Both the position numbers and the translations under genes were made by a program. The notes beneath the pieces were generated by a model. That model was given only the letters and a program-made list of their open reading frames with translations. It had not been told where the DNA came from and did no database searches. From NCBI GenBank assembly GCA_030065615.1, contig JASJDR010000049.1, forward strand, positions 1 to 37,912: 37,912 nucleotides of DNA, given 5' to 3'. The stretch's first letter is position 1, and each line of letters begins with the position of its first letter. The stretch comes from Xenococcus sp. MO_188.B8 (GTDB lineage: Bacteria; Cyanobacteriota; Cyanobacteriia; Cyanobacteriales; Xenococcaceae). Positions 8,217 through 16,857 of the stretch are shown here, in pieces.

Positions 8217-9098
8217 ATGTCTTTAGTAGATTGGTTACGTGAGAAATGGCAGCTTTATAAATTAAATCGGCCTTTTGTCTGGTTAGAAAAGAAAATTATT
8301 GAACCCTTAGATAGCTGGTCTGATAGGTCTAATGTTTTTCGGTTTTTTTCTAAGGTGAGTCCTGTGATTGAAGCGCTCGTAGTACTGGCAATTCCTTTTA
8401 TGATTTTTTACTATGAGAATCAACGTGAAGAGCGACAGATCAAATTTGAGGAAAACTTAATCTCAAAGCAAGCTGAAGTTAGGCGACAGCAAGCAGTTAG
8501 AGATTACCTATTTCAAATTACTACTATTTACTTAGGAGTTAAAGAACAAGATGAGATCAAAGATAATAAGGAGCTGAAAAAGCTTTTAGAAGCAACAACT
8601 CTCGCTATATTCGATGAATTATCTGTTAGTGAAGATTTTCGGAGTAGGTTAAGTGAGCTTATCGGTGTTGATTGGGAGGTTATTGAGCGCGATCAAAAAG
8701 GAGAAGTAATAAATTTTTTATCTAACTTAGGCTGGATTATTAGTTCTAATGATGAAAAACCTTTGCTTTCCCTTCGTGAATCTAATCTCTCTCAAGCTGA
8801 CCTGGAGGGAGTCAACCTCTGGGGAGCCAACCTGGGGGGAGCCAATCTCTGGGGAACTAACCTAGGAGGAGCCAACCTGGCAAGAGCTGACTTGAGAGGA
8901 GCCATCCTGGCGGGAACTTATCTGAGAGGAGCCATCCTGAGAGGAGCTGACCTGGGGGGAGCCTATCTAGGGGGAGCCTATCTGGTGGGAGCTAACCTGG
9001 CAGGAGCTAATCTGGCGGGAGCTGACCTTGAGCGAGTTACTTTTTGTGAAACTACTATGCCAGATGGCACTATCAATAATAGTAATTGTGATAGCTAG
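8217..9098 (+). CDS. Membrane-anchored pentapeptide-repeat protein
   Basis: From the ATG at 8217 the product is 293 residues. A basic N-terminus is followed by a hydrophobic segment (about residues 50-68, VIEALVVLAIPFMIFYY), a charged coiled region, and a C-terminal block of about 18 pentapeptide repeats of the A(D/N)LxG type (NLWGANLGGANLWGTNLGG and so on) forming a right-handed quadrilateral beta-helix. Such proteins are abundant in cyanobacteria and mostly of unknown role. A TTG eight codons upstream (8193) could also start the frame but is less likely. The repeat-coding DNA is itself homogenised (GGAGGAGCC-like units), a sign of recent tandem expansion. It stands alone, between the nuclease remnant and a lipoprotein gene. 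Confidence 0.85.
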   Translation: MSLVDWLREKWQLYKLNRPFVWLEKKIIEPLDSWSDRSNVFRFFSKVSPVIEALVVLAIPFMIFYYENQREERQIKFEENLISKQAEVRRQQAVRDYLFQITTIYLGVKEQDEIKDNKELKKLLEATTLAIFDELSVSEDFRSRLSELIGVDWEVIERDQKGEVINFLSNLGWIISSNDEKPLLSLRESNLSQADLEGVNLWGANLGGANLWGTNLGGANLARADLRGAILAGTYLRGAILRGADLGGAYLGGAYLVGANLAGANLAGADLERVTFCETTMPDGTINNSNCDS

Positions 9099-9485
9099 CT
9101 CAAGTTAATATTTAGTTAGGATACTTTAGATGAATAAGTAAATTACCTTCTAAAAATAGGGAATCCTAAAGGGCAGTTGTTTCTTGGGGAAAAACCCAGC
9201 ATTTCCTCTGGCAAAGATCACACTGCTTCACCCCCGCAACTGTTTCACCGCTTCGGCGAAAGAGGTCGGAACGCCTTTGAGGTTTTCTCATTTCTGGAAA
9301 TCACCTTAGTGTTCAAAAGTTAGTTTTCTTATTGTTCAGCTACTTAATATAGGTTGATCTTTGAAAAATATTTATCTATTTTTTTACAGTTATTAGATAA
9401 TTGTATTGTAGTCACTTTATTACCGTTTATTTAGAATTAAACGTTTAAAGCAAATTGTGTTGTACTAAAAGCGAGAGATAACCCT
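9099..9485. other. Intergenic region with repeat-like hairpin DNA
   Basis: No gene. Positions about 9162-9290 are GC-richer than the flanks and contain ATCCTAAAGGG, related to the TATCCTTTAGGATA module of the ndh mosaic, and a CTTCGGCGAAAG hairpin element. The remainder is AT-rich and includes the presumed promoter of the lipoprotein gene. Confidence 0.4.
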
Positions 9486-9614
9486 ATGAAAAAAATCTAT
9501 TCATTATTAGGATTGTGCATTTTAAGTAGTTCCTTATTTTTCTTAAACAGTTGCGCTCCATCAACCGATACCGCACCTGAGGCTCCGCCTGAGACGGCGC
9601 CCGAAAGCAAGTAA
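9486..9614 (+). CDS. Small secreted lipoprotein (42 aa)
   Basis: The short frame MKKIYSLLGLCILSSSLFFL-NSCAPSTD ends PEAPPETAPESK. It has a textbook lipoprotein signal: two lysines, a hydrophobic core and the lipobox L-N-S-Cys at residue 23. Cleavage would leave a 20-residue acidic, proline/alanine-rich peptide anchored by a diacylglyceryl cysteine. GAGAG lies about 13 nt upstream of the ATG and a hairpin follows downstream. It is reminiscent in size of entericidin-like or other micro-lipoproteins, but I recognise no family and propose no function. It is easily missed because of its length. Confidence 0.7.
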   Translation: MKKIYSLLGLCILSSSLFFLNSCAPSTDTAPEAPPETAPESK

Positions 9615-9694
9615 AACACTAATTATGGAAAATAAAGCTGCTTAAGAGGTTTTTGTATGGTTAACCCGTTCATTAAACCTAAAAAGCTTATCTG

Positions 9695-9720
9695 AGGAGC
9701 GTGATCGCGCTCCTTAAATT
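9695..9720 (+). terminator. Hairpin downstream of the lipoprotein gene
   Basis: AGGAGCG (9695-9701) pairs with CGCTCCT (9708-9714) around a 6-nt loop and is followed by TAAATTT. It is 81 bp after the lipoprotein stop. The T run is short, so termination is plausible, not certain. Confidence 0.5.
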
Positions 9721-9930
9721 TATTAGTTTAGCGATCGCAAATGCCGATGAAAAATGACGTTTAGTACCTAAAATTTTTGAAAATCCTCCTCCAAGGGAAA
9801 ATTCTGTTTATCGGAATTATTCATGCAACCAAGCCATGAATAACTATAATTTTAATTTTTTGGTTTCGATTCTACTTTTATGATTTGACCTAATTAAATT
9901 ATATTTATCAAAATATTGCATAAAACAATA

Positions 9931-10146
9931 AAGGTGGGCAATGCCCACCCTACGGATTACGCTAACATCTCAACAGATAATCGTTTAAAGGTCAATCTTT
10001 CATCTTCAACATCGACAAAAATAGTATCGCCTCCTTGAAATTCTCCGCGTAAAATAGATTTCGCGATCGCGGTTTCTAAATATCTTTGAATTGCTCGTTT
10101 CAAAGATCTGGCACTATAGACTGGATCTTAACCTAATTTTGATAGG
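9931..10146. repeat. Left direct repeat (clpB 3' end plus downstream hairpin)
   Basis: 216 bp, about 93% identical to 13379-13594 with a constant offset of 3448 bp and no indels. It begins with the palindromic word GGTGGGCAATGCCCACC and ends inside the clpB coding region at GATAGG. The homology stops abruptly at both ends. The unit bounded by the two repeats contains only the two restriction genes. Confidence 0.9.
9957..10146 (-). pseudogene. Duplicated 3' end of clpB (left flank of the restriction cassette)
   Basis: On the minus strand this reads as the last 62 codons of ClpB, ending [18 protein letters not shown] exactly like the intact gene at 13405. The Tyr codon of LGYDPVYG is now TAA (LG-stop-DPVYS), and the fragment has no upstream part. 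Including 26 bp past the stop, 9931-10146 aligns without gaps to 13379-13594 with about 15 mismatches in 216 bp. Most of the differences are synonymous, so the two copies diverged while both were selected as protein. It is a relic of, or a donor copy for, the integration of the two-gene cassette to its right. Confidence 0.85.
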
Positions 10147-10316
10147 TATTGATAAGAGGGGTTTTATTGTTCCTAGTGATTTAATGATTCTTTTCCTGAA
10201 AAAATTTTACAAGCTAAATTTAGGAATAGTGTTATGAAAAGATAAATTTAGGGAATTATATTGTTTACAGCTGCACTAGCAATCATTTATCTCTTTTTAT
10301 CTTGTAAGTTCTTTCA

Positions 10317-11486
10317 ATGTCTAATTCTCCTATTCAGAAAATTTTATTCGGTAGTCCAGGTACAGGAAAAAGTTATAAAATTACAGGAAAAGGTACTGAA
10401 GAAAATCCAAGTATTAAAGATAAACTTGGTATAAGTAAGCCAAAGAATATTATTAAAACTGTATTTCATCCTGAATATACCTACGGAGATTTTATCGGCA
10501 AATTATTACCACAAACTACAGGTAGCAATTCTGTTATCTATAAATATTATCCAGGATATTTTTTAAGAGCCTTGGGTAGAGCTTATAGAAATATAATTGA
10601 TGGGGATAAAGAACATGTTCTATTGGTTATTGACGAGCTAAATAGAGGTAATGCTCCTGCAATTTTTGGGATCATATTTCAACTATTGGATAGAAACAAT
10701 GATGGTTGGTCTGAATACAAAGTTAATCTATCAAAGCTAGAGATTGTTGGATTGCTAGAATCCATGAATTATAAAGTCTCTATTAACCAAGAAGGAATAA
10801 TGATTGGAGAAAAAAACTCAAATTCTTCGAGTTGGCATGATTTTTGCAATAAGTTAAGAAGTGAATTAGATGAAAATCAATCAAATGATATAAAAGAAGT
10901 TATCCAAAACTTAGACAATGAAAGTATTTCTATTCCTCCAAATCTTTCTATCATAGCTACTATTAATACGTCGGATGAATCTATCTATTATTTAGATAGT
11001 GCTTTTAAAAGAAGATGGGATTGGGAATATGTTGAAGCTCCTCATAAAAACACACCATCTCATAATATACCTCAATTAATTAGACAATCTTATTTATACT
11101 TAGAAAACGATGGCACAACTCAAGAGTATCCAGAAAAGATAAACTGGGGAGCTTTTGTTATATGCCTAAATGAATTTATTAAATTAAATTCTCGATTTAT
11201 TAAAAGAATTGATGACAAGCAAATTGGATGGTGGTTTATTTCGCCTGATAGTGAAGGTATAATTAGCATGGAGCGTCTTAAAAATAAGCTCATGTTTTAT
11301 TTATGGGACAGTGTATTTTCCAGAGACAAACTTCCTTTGCAAGAATTTTTACAAAATGAATATACTCCTTTAATTACTTATGCTAATTTTGTAGATTGTA
11401 CTGTAAGTTTTATTTTCAAGATATATAGTGATTTTGAAGGAGAGAAAAAAGAAGAAGAAATAGAAACGGAAGATGAAACATTTTAA
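10317..11486 (+). CDS. McrB-like AAA+ GTPase of a restriction system
   Basis: The 389-residue product is a stand-alone AAA+ motor of the McrB subfamily. It has Walker A GSPGTGKS (12-19), Walker B with the McrB signature VIDELNRGN (about 104-112) and the sensor region IATINTSDESIYYLDSAFKRRW. McrB hydrolyses GTP and drives DNA translocation for its nuclease partner. Unlike E. coli McrB, there is no N-terminal DNA-binding domain; the protein starts at the P-loop. This is the arrangement of the first LlaJI restriction subunit, where recognition resides elsewhere. The tail is acidic (EGEKKEEEIETEDE). It is 53 bp upstream of the nuclease gene, very AT-rich, and lies within the clpB direct repeats. 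The ATG at 10317 has no clear ribosome binding site. Confidence 0.85.
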   Translation: MSNSPIQKILFGSPGTGKSYKITGKGTEENPSIKDKLGISKPKNIIKTVFHPEYTYGDFIGKLLPQTTGSNSVIYKYYPGYFLRALGRAYRNIIDGDKEHVLLVIDELNRGNAPAIFGIIFQLLDRNNDGWSEYKVNLSKLEIVGLLESMNYKVSINQEGIMIGEKNSNSSSWHDFCNKLRSELDENQSNDIKEVIQNLDNESISIPPNLSIIATINTSDESIYYLDSAFKRRWDWEYVEAPHKNTPSHNIPQLIRQSYLYLENDGTTQEYPEKINWGAFVICLNEFIKLNSRFIKRIDDKQIGWWFISPDSEGIISMERLKNKLMFYLWDSVFSRDKLPLQEFLQNEYTPLITYANFVDCTVSFIFKIYSDFEGEKKEEEIETEDETF

Positions 11487-11539
11487 TTTAAATTAGTGAT
11501 TTATGGTTTTGATTGATTATACGAATTTCTTAACAAATA

Positions 11540-13375
11540 ATGATAGACTTTAGCACAATTAAAATTAAGTTTTCAGAAAAACAATTGTATTCTTTTGTAG
11601 GAATACAAAAAGAAAATGAAGATTTATTTTTTTATGTGCCTAAAGGGCTAGAAAAGCATCTTGAACTGCATAATTCATACGATATTAAGAAAAATTTATT
11701 TTTTTTATTGTATAAAACATTTAAAAAATTTATTTCTATTTGCGAAGATAGAGAATATATTCATAAAAATATAGCTAATGATCGTGATGGAGTAATAAAA
11801 TTTAAATCTGGTAGTGGAGAAATTTTAGATCCAAACGAGCCTATTACTATATATAACAAACTGAATTTTTTAGATAATCTGTTATATTTATACGACGAAC
11901 TTAAGATATTATCTCTTGTTTATCGTTTGGGTTCAACTGAACATATTAAATATGATCGCATATATTCTAATTTACATCGAGCCAATTTTCTAGATAATGG
12001 TGCTATTTACCTAGAAACAATGAATTTACCTAGACCAGAGATTCATTTTGAGCAGACAGATATTGTATGTCTTTACTGTTATCTATTAACAGAAGTTAAA
12101 TATCAACTTGAAGAAGAAGTTAGTAGTGAAATTAAAACTTTAGCAGAGAGATATCAAGAAAAATACTTACATAATAGCTGTGGTTTATTTAATCAGGATA
12201 CTTATGAAAATACTTTAGAGTTAGTAATTGAATCTTTAGAAGGCATAGATCGCAAAACTGTATATAAAGATAGTGATTACTGGGACTTTTATGAAGCTAT
12301 AGAAAAATTTTTGTATAGTAACTTAGATAAACACGGAGATGGTAAAATTTGGGGTATTAATAATTTTTGCAATGTTTGGGAATCAGCTTGTTTATATTAT
12401 TTAATGAAGGCTTATCCATTGAACCTCATTCTTTGGATCGACGACCAATATTTATCATATGAAGAAATAAATAAACATCAAAAAGTAAAAAAAGTAATTC
12501 ATTTAGATAATACTTTTAAAATTAATGGCAGTTTACTTAAGCCCGACATTTTAGTCATTAACAACGAAAGTAATGCTAACAAAAAAAGTTATAATTATTT
12601 ATTATATAGAGATAGTTGGAATGATTTTGATTGGTATACTCGTTTTTATTATTTTACAGATGAGGATAATTATATATGGATACGAATTGCTTTTGAAGGA
12701 CAGCAGAAACGTGGAAGTATCACCAAAGAACTAGAAAAATTTTTTAATTCTTCAAAAAAAATATCAAATAAAATTAAGCAAAAGGATAAGTATACTCAAT
12801 ACATTAATAAATCCGTATCATTACAATCATTACCAGATAAATTTTTTTCTTATTGGAAGCTTCCTGAGACCTTAAAAAATATAGATCTAATAATGATGGA
12901 GAAATTAAATCATATTTTTTATCGAGCTTACTTTATTCAGTCATTAAAGACATCAGATGATTTTATAGAAAAATTCTATCTTAAAAAAGAAAATATCATA
13001 CTAGATATTGGTAGTCAATGTTTTGGATTTAACAAGGATACATATGATGAGTTTTTAATTTCTATTGATAATTCATTTTCTATTGAAATTATTGATGTTA
13101 AATATATATCACAAGAAGAAATCAGAAACACAGAAAATCCCGAAGAGTTTAAGTGTAGAAGTATCAGAAAACAATTTGTTTATGAATATTTACTTAATGA
13201 CTATTTAGTCAAAAAAAAGCAAATAGAATGCCCCAAAATATCTAGTTGCTTTTGGATACCTGAATATAACTCAGGAGAGGAAATAGTAGTTGCTGGTGAT
13301 GAATATCTTGATGGTTATTTAGATTTGGCTTTAGTTGATCCAATTAAATTACTACAACATTATGTTCAATCATAA
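11540..13375 (+). CDS. LlaJI/McrC-like restriction nuclease subunit
   Basis: This 611-residue partner of the McrB-like GTPase has an LlaJI-type layout. Near the N-terminus is FVGIQKENEDLFFYVPKGLE, then a helical middle (GAIYLETMNLPRPEIHFEQT), then FCNVWESACLYYLMKAYP before the presumed PD-(D/E)xK nuclease. Candidate catalytic residues are Asp336 in LLKPDILVI and Asp519/Lys521 in IEIIDVKYI. The two motifs are 183 residues apart, far more than the 10-20 usual in this fold, so a domain may be inserted. No methyltransferase lies in the cassette, so the system is more likely modification-dependent (type IV-like) than a classical LlaJI. It ends 3 bp before the right clpB repeat. Family assignment is from motif order, hence moderate confidence. 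Confidence 0.6.
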   Translation: MIDFSTIKIKFSEKQLYSFVGIQKENEDLFFYVPKGLEKHLELHNSYDIKKNLFFLLYKTFKKFISICEDREYIHKNIANDRDGVIKFKSGSGEILDPNEPITIYNKLNFLDNLLYLYDELKILSLVYRLGSTEHIKYDRIYSNLHRANFLDNGAIYLETMNLPRPEIHFEQTDIVCLYCYLLTEVKYQLEEEVSSEIKTLAERYQEKYLHNSCGLFNQDTYENTLELVIESLEGIDRKTVYKDSDYWDFYEAIEKFLYSNLDKHGDGKIWGINNFCNVWESACLYYLMKAYPLNLILWIDDQYLSYEEINKHQKVKKVIHLDNTFKINGSLLKPDILVINNESNANKKSYNYLLYRDSWNDFDWYTRFYYFTDEDNYIWIRIAFEGQQKRGSITKELEKFFNSSKKISNKIKQKDKYTQYINKSVSLQSLPDKFFSYWKLPETLKNIDLIMMEKLNHIFYRAYFIQSLKTSDDFIEKFYLKKENIILDIGSQCFGFNKDTYDEFLISIDNSFSIEIIDVKYISQEEIRNTENPEEFKCRSIRKQFVYEYLLNDYLVKKKQIECPKISSCFWIPEYNSGEEIVVAGDEYLDGYLDLALVDPIKLLQHYVQS

Positions 13376-13378
13376 TTT

Positions 13379-13594
13379 AAGGTGGGCAATGCCCACCCTA
13401 CGGATTATGCTAACATTTCAACCGATAATCGTTTAAAGGTTAATCTTTCATCTTCGACATCGACAAAAATTGTATCGCCTCCTTGGAATTCTCCCCGTAG
13501 AATAGATTTCGCGATCGCAGTTTCTAAATATCTTTGAATTGCTCGTTTCAAAGGTCTGGCACCATAGACTGGATCGTAACCCAATTCTGATAGG
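13379..13594. repeat. Right direct repeat (3' end of intact clpB)
   Basis: This is the counterpart of 9931-10146. It is the functional 3' end of clpB, and the cassette gene ends only 3 bp before it. If the module arrived by integration at this site, this copy either restored the clpB reading frame or is the original target. Confidence 0.9.
13381..13397 (-). terminator. Palindromic hairpin downstream of clpB
   Basis: GGTGGGCAATGCCCACC forms an 8-bp GC-rich stem around one base, 7 bp after the clpB stop. The word is a common cyanobacterial intergenic repeat. Only a weak T run follows on the minus strand, so it may serve transcript stability as much as termination. The identical palindrome is at 9933-9949. 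Confidence 0.5.
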
Positions 13595-16020
13595 AAATCG
13601 ATCGCACCCTCTGATAATTTCAAAGCTAATTTTTGTTCGGCAAGACGTTTTTCTAAGTCTTTAACTTGCAGTTTAACAATTGGTTGTAATTGTTCTTTAG
13701 TTAAACTATGGAAGATGATTATTTCATCAATTCTATTGAGAAATTCTGGACGGAAACTGTCCCGCATTGCCGCCATTACGCGAGAGCGCATTTCTTCATA
13801 TTTGCTATCATCACCAGCGACATCAAGGATATACTGCGAACCGATATTACTGGTCATAATAATAATTGAGTTTTTAAAGTCCACAGTGCGTCCTTGGGAA
13901 TCGGTAAGTCTGCCATCATCGAGAATTTGCAACATGATATTGAACACATCCCCGTGAGCTTTTTCGATTTCATCAAATAAGATCACAGAATAGGGACGAC
14001 GGCGGATTGCTTCGGTGAGTTGTCCTCCTTCTTCGTAACCGACGTATCCTGGAGGCGCACCAACCAAGCGGGATACACTATGTTTTTCCATATATTCCGA
14101 CATATCGATCCGCACTAAAGCTTCTTCCGAATCAAAGAGGGTTTTAGCTAAAGCTTTGGCTAACTCAGTTTTACCCACACCTGTAGGCCCTAGAAAAATA
14201 AAGCTTGCTGTGGGACGATTAGGATCGGCTAATCCTGCGCGAGAACGTTGAATAGAATCAGCGACAGCAGTTACGGCTTCTTCCTGTCCGATAACTTTTT
14301 CATGTAATTCATCTTCTAAATGTAAGAGTTTTTCTTTTTCTGATTCGACAAGTTTATTCAAAGGTATTCCTGTCCATTTAGAAATAATTTCCGCGATATC
14401 AGTTTCTGTTACCTCTTCTCGTAGCAGATTACGCCCAGTAGATTGGGTTTCTTCCAATTTACTTTCAATATCTTTGGTTTGACGTTGTAGGTCGGTAAGT
14501 TTGCCGTAACGTAATTCCGCAGCTTTGTTGAGATCGTAATCCCTTTCTGCTTGCTGAATTTCGAGATTAACGCGATCAATTTCTTCTTTTAAATTATTAA
14601 GTTGACCAATCACGTCTTTCTCCGCTTGCCATTGGGCATTAAGCTCGGATTGTTCTTCCTTAAGATTGGCTAATTCCTTCTCTAAACGCTCTAACCTTTC
14701 CTGAGATAACTTATCTTCTTCTTTCTGTAGAGATAACCTTTCCATCTCTAACTGGAGAATTTTGCGATCAATCTCGTCTAACTCTTCCGGTTTAGAAGTA
14801 ATCTCCATTTTTAGTTTAGCTGCTGCTTCGTCAACCAAATCGATCGCCTTATCTGGCAAAAAGCGATCGCTAATATAACGGTTAGATAATGTTGCTGCGG
14901 CAACTACAGCAGTATCAGAAATTTTCACCCCATGATGCACTTCATAACGCTCTTTCAAGCCCCGTAAAATAGAGATTGTATCGACAACATTCGGCTCATC
15001 TACTAGTACCGATTGGAAACGTCTTTCTAAAGCGGCATCCTTTTCAATATATTTGCGATATTCATCCAGAGTAGTCGCACCAATACAACGTAATTCACCC
15101 CGCGCTAACATCGGTTTGAGTAAATTTCCCGCATCCATCGAGCCTTGAGTTGCTCCAGCACCAACAACAGTATGGATCTCATCGATGAACATAATAATGT
15201 TACCTTCTGACTCAGTAACTTCTTTGAGTACAGCTTTAAGTCTTTCTTCAAATTCGCCGCGATATTTTGCGCCTGCGATCAAAGCCCCCATATCTAAAGC
15301 GACTAATTTGCGATCGCGTAAGGATTCAGGAACATCTCGATTGACAATCCGTTGCGCTAAGCCTTCGACAATAGCAGTTTTCCCAACACCAGGCTCACCA
15401 ATTAAGACGGGATTATTTTTGGTGCGACGGGATAATATCTGAATAGTACGACGGATTTCTTCATCCCTACCAATAACAGGATCGAGTTTACCCTGCTTAG
15501 CTAATTCTGTTAATTCTCGACCGTATTTTTCTAAAGCTTGATATTTCCCTTCGGGATTTTGATCGGTTACTTTTTGATTCCCCCGCACTTGTTTGACAAT
15601 CTCCTTAAGTTTTTTTTCTGTTAAGCCAAATTCTTGAAATAAATTTTTGCCAATGCGATCGTCTTTAGCATAGGCTAATAGCAGATGCTCGATCGATATA
15701 TATTCATCCTCAAAGTCTTTACGAAATTTCTCCGCCCGATCTAATAAGCTATCCAGGCTGCGTCCCAAATAGATCGAGTCTCCGAGATTTTTAACTTTAG
15801 GTTGACTATTAATAAAACGATCTACTTTATCTCGTACTTTAGAGACGCTAATATCTGCTTTGTTGAGGATACTAGTCGTTAATCCTTCTTCTTCTAATAA
15901 CGCTTTTAGTAAATGTTCGCTTTCAATTTGTTGGTGTTTGTTTTGCTTAGCAATATCTGCTGTTTTGACAACGGCTTGCCATGCTTTTTCGGTAAATTGT
16001 TGAGGATTGGTAGGCTGCAT
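13405..16020 (-). CDS. clpB: ATP-dependent chaperone ClpB (disaggregase)
   Basis: The 871-residue Hsp100 hexameric disaggregase works with DnaK in the cytoplasm to rescue aggregated proteins. It has an N-domain (about 1-150), a first AAA+ module with Walker A GEPGVGKT (208-215) and the [20 protein letters not shown] loop, a long coiled-coil middle domain (about 410-530, rich in E/K/L), a second Walker A GPTGVGKT with the GYVGYEEGG pore loop, and a ClpB C-terminal domain. The start [14 protein letters not shown] matches the ClpB1 type of cyanobacteria, and length is normal. No CIRCE operator (TTAGCACTC-N9-GAGTGCTAA) is visible upstream. Its last 190 bp are duplicated at 9957-10146, flanking the restriction cassette. 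Confidence 0.98.
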   Translation of the reverse strand: MQPTNPQQFTEKAWQAVVKTADIAKQNKHQQIESEHLLKALLEEEGLTTSILNKADISVSKVRDKVDRFINSQPKVKNLGDSIYLGRSLDSLLDRAEKFRKDFEDEYISIEHLLLAYAKDDRIGKNLFQEFGLTEKKLKEIVKQVRGNQKVTDQNPEGKYQALEKYGRELTELAKQGKLDPVIGRDEEIRRTIQILSRRTKNNPVLIGEPGVGKTAIVEGLAQRIVNRDVPESLRDRKLVALDMGALIAGAKYRGEFEERLKAVLKEVTESEGNIIMFIDEIHTVVGAGATQGSMDAGNLLKPMLARGELRCIGATTLDEYRKYIEKDAALERRFQSVLVDEPNVVDTISILRGLKERYEVHHGVKISDTAVVAAATLSNRYISDRFLPDKAIDLVDEAAAKLKMEITSKPEELDEIDRKILQLEMERLSLQKEEDKLSQERLERLEKELANLKEEQSELNAQWQAEKDVIGQLNNLKEEIDRVNLEIQQAERDYDLNKAAELRYGKLTDLQRQTKDIESKLEETQSTGRNLLREEVTETDIAEIISKWTGIPLNKLVESEKEKLLHLEDELHEKVIGQEEAVTAVADSIQRSRAGLADPNRPTASFIFLGPTGVGKTELAKALAKTLFDSEEALVRIDMSEYMEKHSVSRLVGAPPGYVGYEEGGQLTEAIRRRPYSVILFDEIEKAHGDVFNIMLQILDDGRLTDSQGRTVDFKNSIIIMTSNIGSQYILDVAGDDSKYEEMRSRVMAAMRDSFRPEFLNRIDEIIIFHSLTKEQLQPIVKLQVKDLEKRLAEQKLALKLSEGAIDFLSELGYDPVYGARPLKRAIQRYLETAIAKSILRGEFQGGDTIFVDVEDERLTFKRLSVEMLA

Positions 16021-16027
16021 AGTTTTT

Positions 16028-16046
16028 CAGTTATCAGTTATCAGTT
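16028..16046. repeat. Tandem heptamer repeat upstream of clpB
   Basis: CAGTTATCAGTTATCAGTT is two and a half tandem copies of CAGTTAT, a heptamer frequently repeated in cyanobacterial intergenic DNA. It starts 8 bp before the clpB start codon (minus strand), thus in its leader. Confidence 0.65.
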
Positions 16047-16290
16047 TTTTATTGAATTTGGATAAACTATAATGATGACTTTATTAAAAATTCTATTTAA
16101 TACCCAAATTCGGTAACGATGAATGTTGAAATCTAAGAGAAAGGTTTAAATATTGATTGTTTACTGCGTTCATTGTAGCGAAGCACACATCCTGAGTCGG
16201 TAAGGATAACTCTACTAGACCTTATATGGTTTCCCCTAGTTACATGAACAGCTATTATCGAGTAAATCTGGGCGGAAGTCAGTTTTAAAT
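16047..16290. other. clpB promoter region and spacer
   Basis: No gene seen. The part adjoining clpB is AT-rich and should contain its promoter. The remainder has no recognisable structure. Confidence 0.35.
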
Positions 16291-16366
16291 TGTAGGTTGG
16301 GTTGAAGCATGAAACCCAACAATAGCAAACAATAGATGGGTTTCGCTATCGCTCTACCCATCCTAC
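16291..16366. repeat. Palindromic cyanobacterial repeat (MITE-like)
   Basis: Starts TGTAGGTTGGGTTGAAGCAT and ends CTCTACCCATCCTAC. The ends form an imperfect terminal inverted repeat (GTAGGTTGGGT versus GTAGGATGGGT) and the inside repeats AAACCCA/TGGGTTT. The family is widespread in cyanobacterial genomes. Here it sits immediately before the point at which the pentapeptide gene becomes readable. Confidence 0.65.
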
Positions 16367-16369
16367 TAA

Positions 16370-16742
16370 CTATTATTTAATACTATCAACCTTAACTCTA
16401 TTTTGGACAGCGGGAACCATCCCTAGTCATGCTTACGATAAAGAAGATGCGGAGCAACTACGGACAACCAAAATATGTAGGGATTGCGACCTAAGTGGTA
16501 TTGGTTTGTCAAGAAAGGATCTGATTAGTGCCGTTATGCCTAATGCTAATCTAAGTCGCACCAAACTGAATCGCACTCATTTGATTAGTGCTTACCTACC
16601 CAATGCCGATCTAAGTAGCGCCAGAATGAAGCGAGCCTATCTACCTAGTTCTTACCTACCTAATGCTAATTTAGCTGGGCAAACGCGATCGCTCAATATT
16701 ACCTTTGCAGATCGCGTTTCCTCTATTAGCGATCGCAGATAA
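16370..16742 (+). pseudogene. Secreted pentapeptide-repeat protein, 5' end replaced by a repeat
   Basis: The frame is open from the MITE-like repeat onward. It reads LSTLTLFWTAGTIPSHAYDK, which looks like the end of a signal peptide, then TTKICRDCDLSGIGL, a motif typical of the start of exported pentapeptide-repeat proteins, followed by about ten A(N/D)L-type repeats to a stop at 16740-16742. No ATG, GTG or TTG precedes the signal peptide in this frame before a TAG in the repeat, so the start was probably lost on repeat insertion. A TTG at 16506 could give a 78-residue cytoplasmic fragment. A further open fragment in another frame (EDGIEIIVTYDFSKSQN, ending 16827) follows and is unidentified debris. 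Confidence 0.55.
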
Positions 16743-16857
16743 ACTAGAAGATGGAATAGAAATTATAGTTACTTATGATTTCTCTAAAAGCCAAAATCTT
16801 CCAGCAGTTAGGCTAGATTGGAATTAATATTTATTCTATGAATCGAAAACACAATCG

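Noticed and set aside
16021..16290. CIRCE/HrcA operator before clpB
   Set aside because: No TTAGCACTC-N9-GAGTGCTAA or close variant is present.
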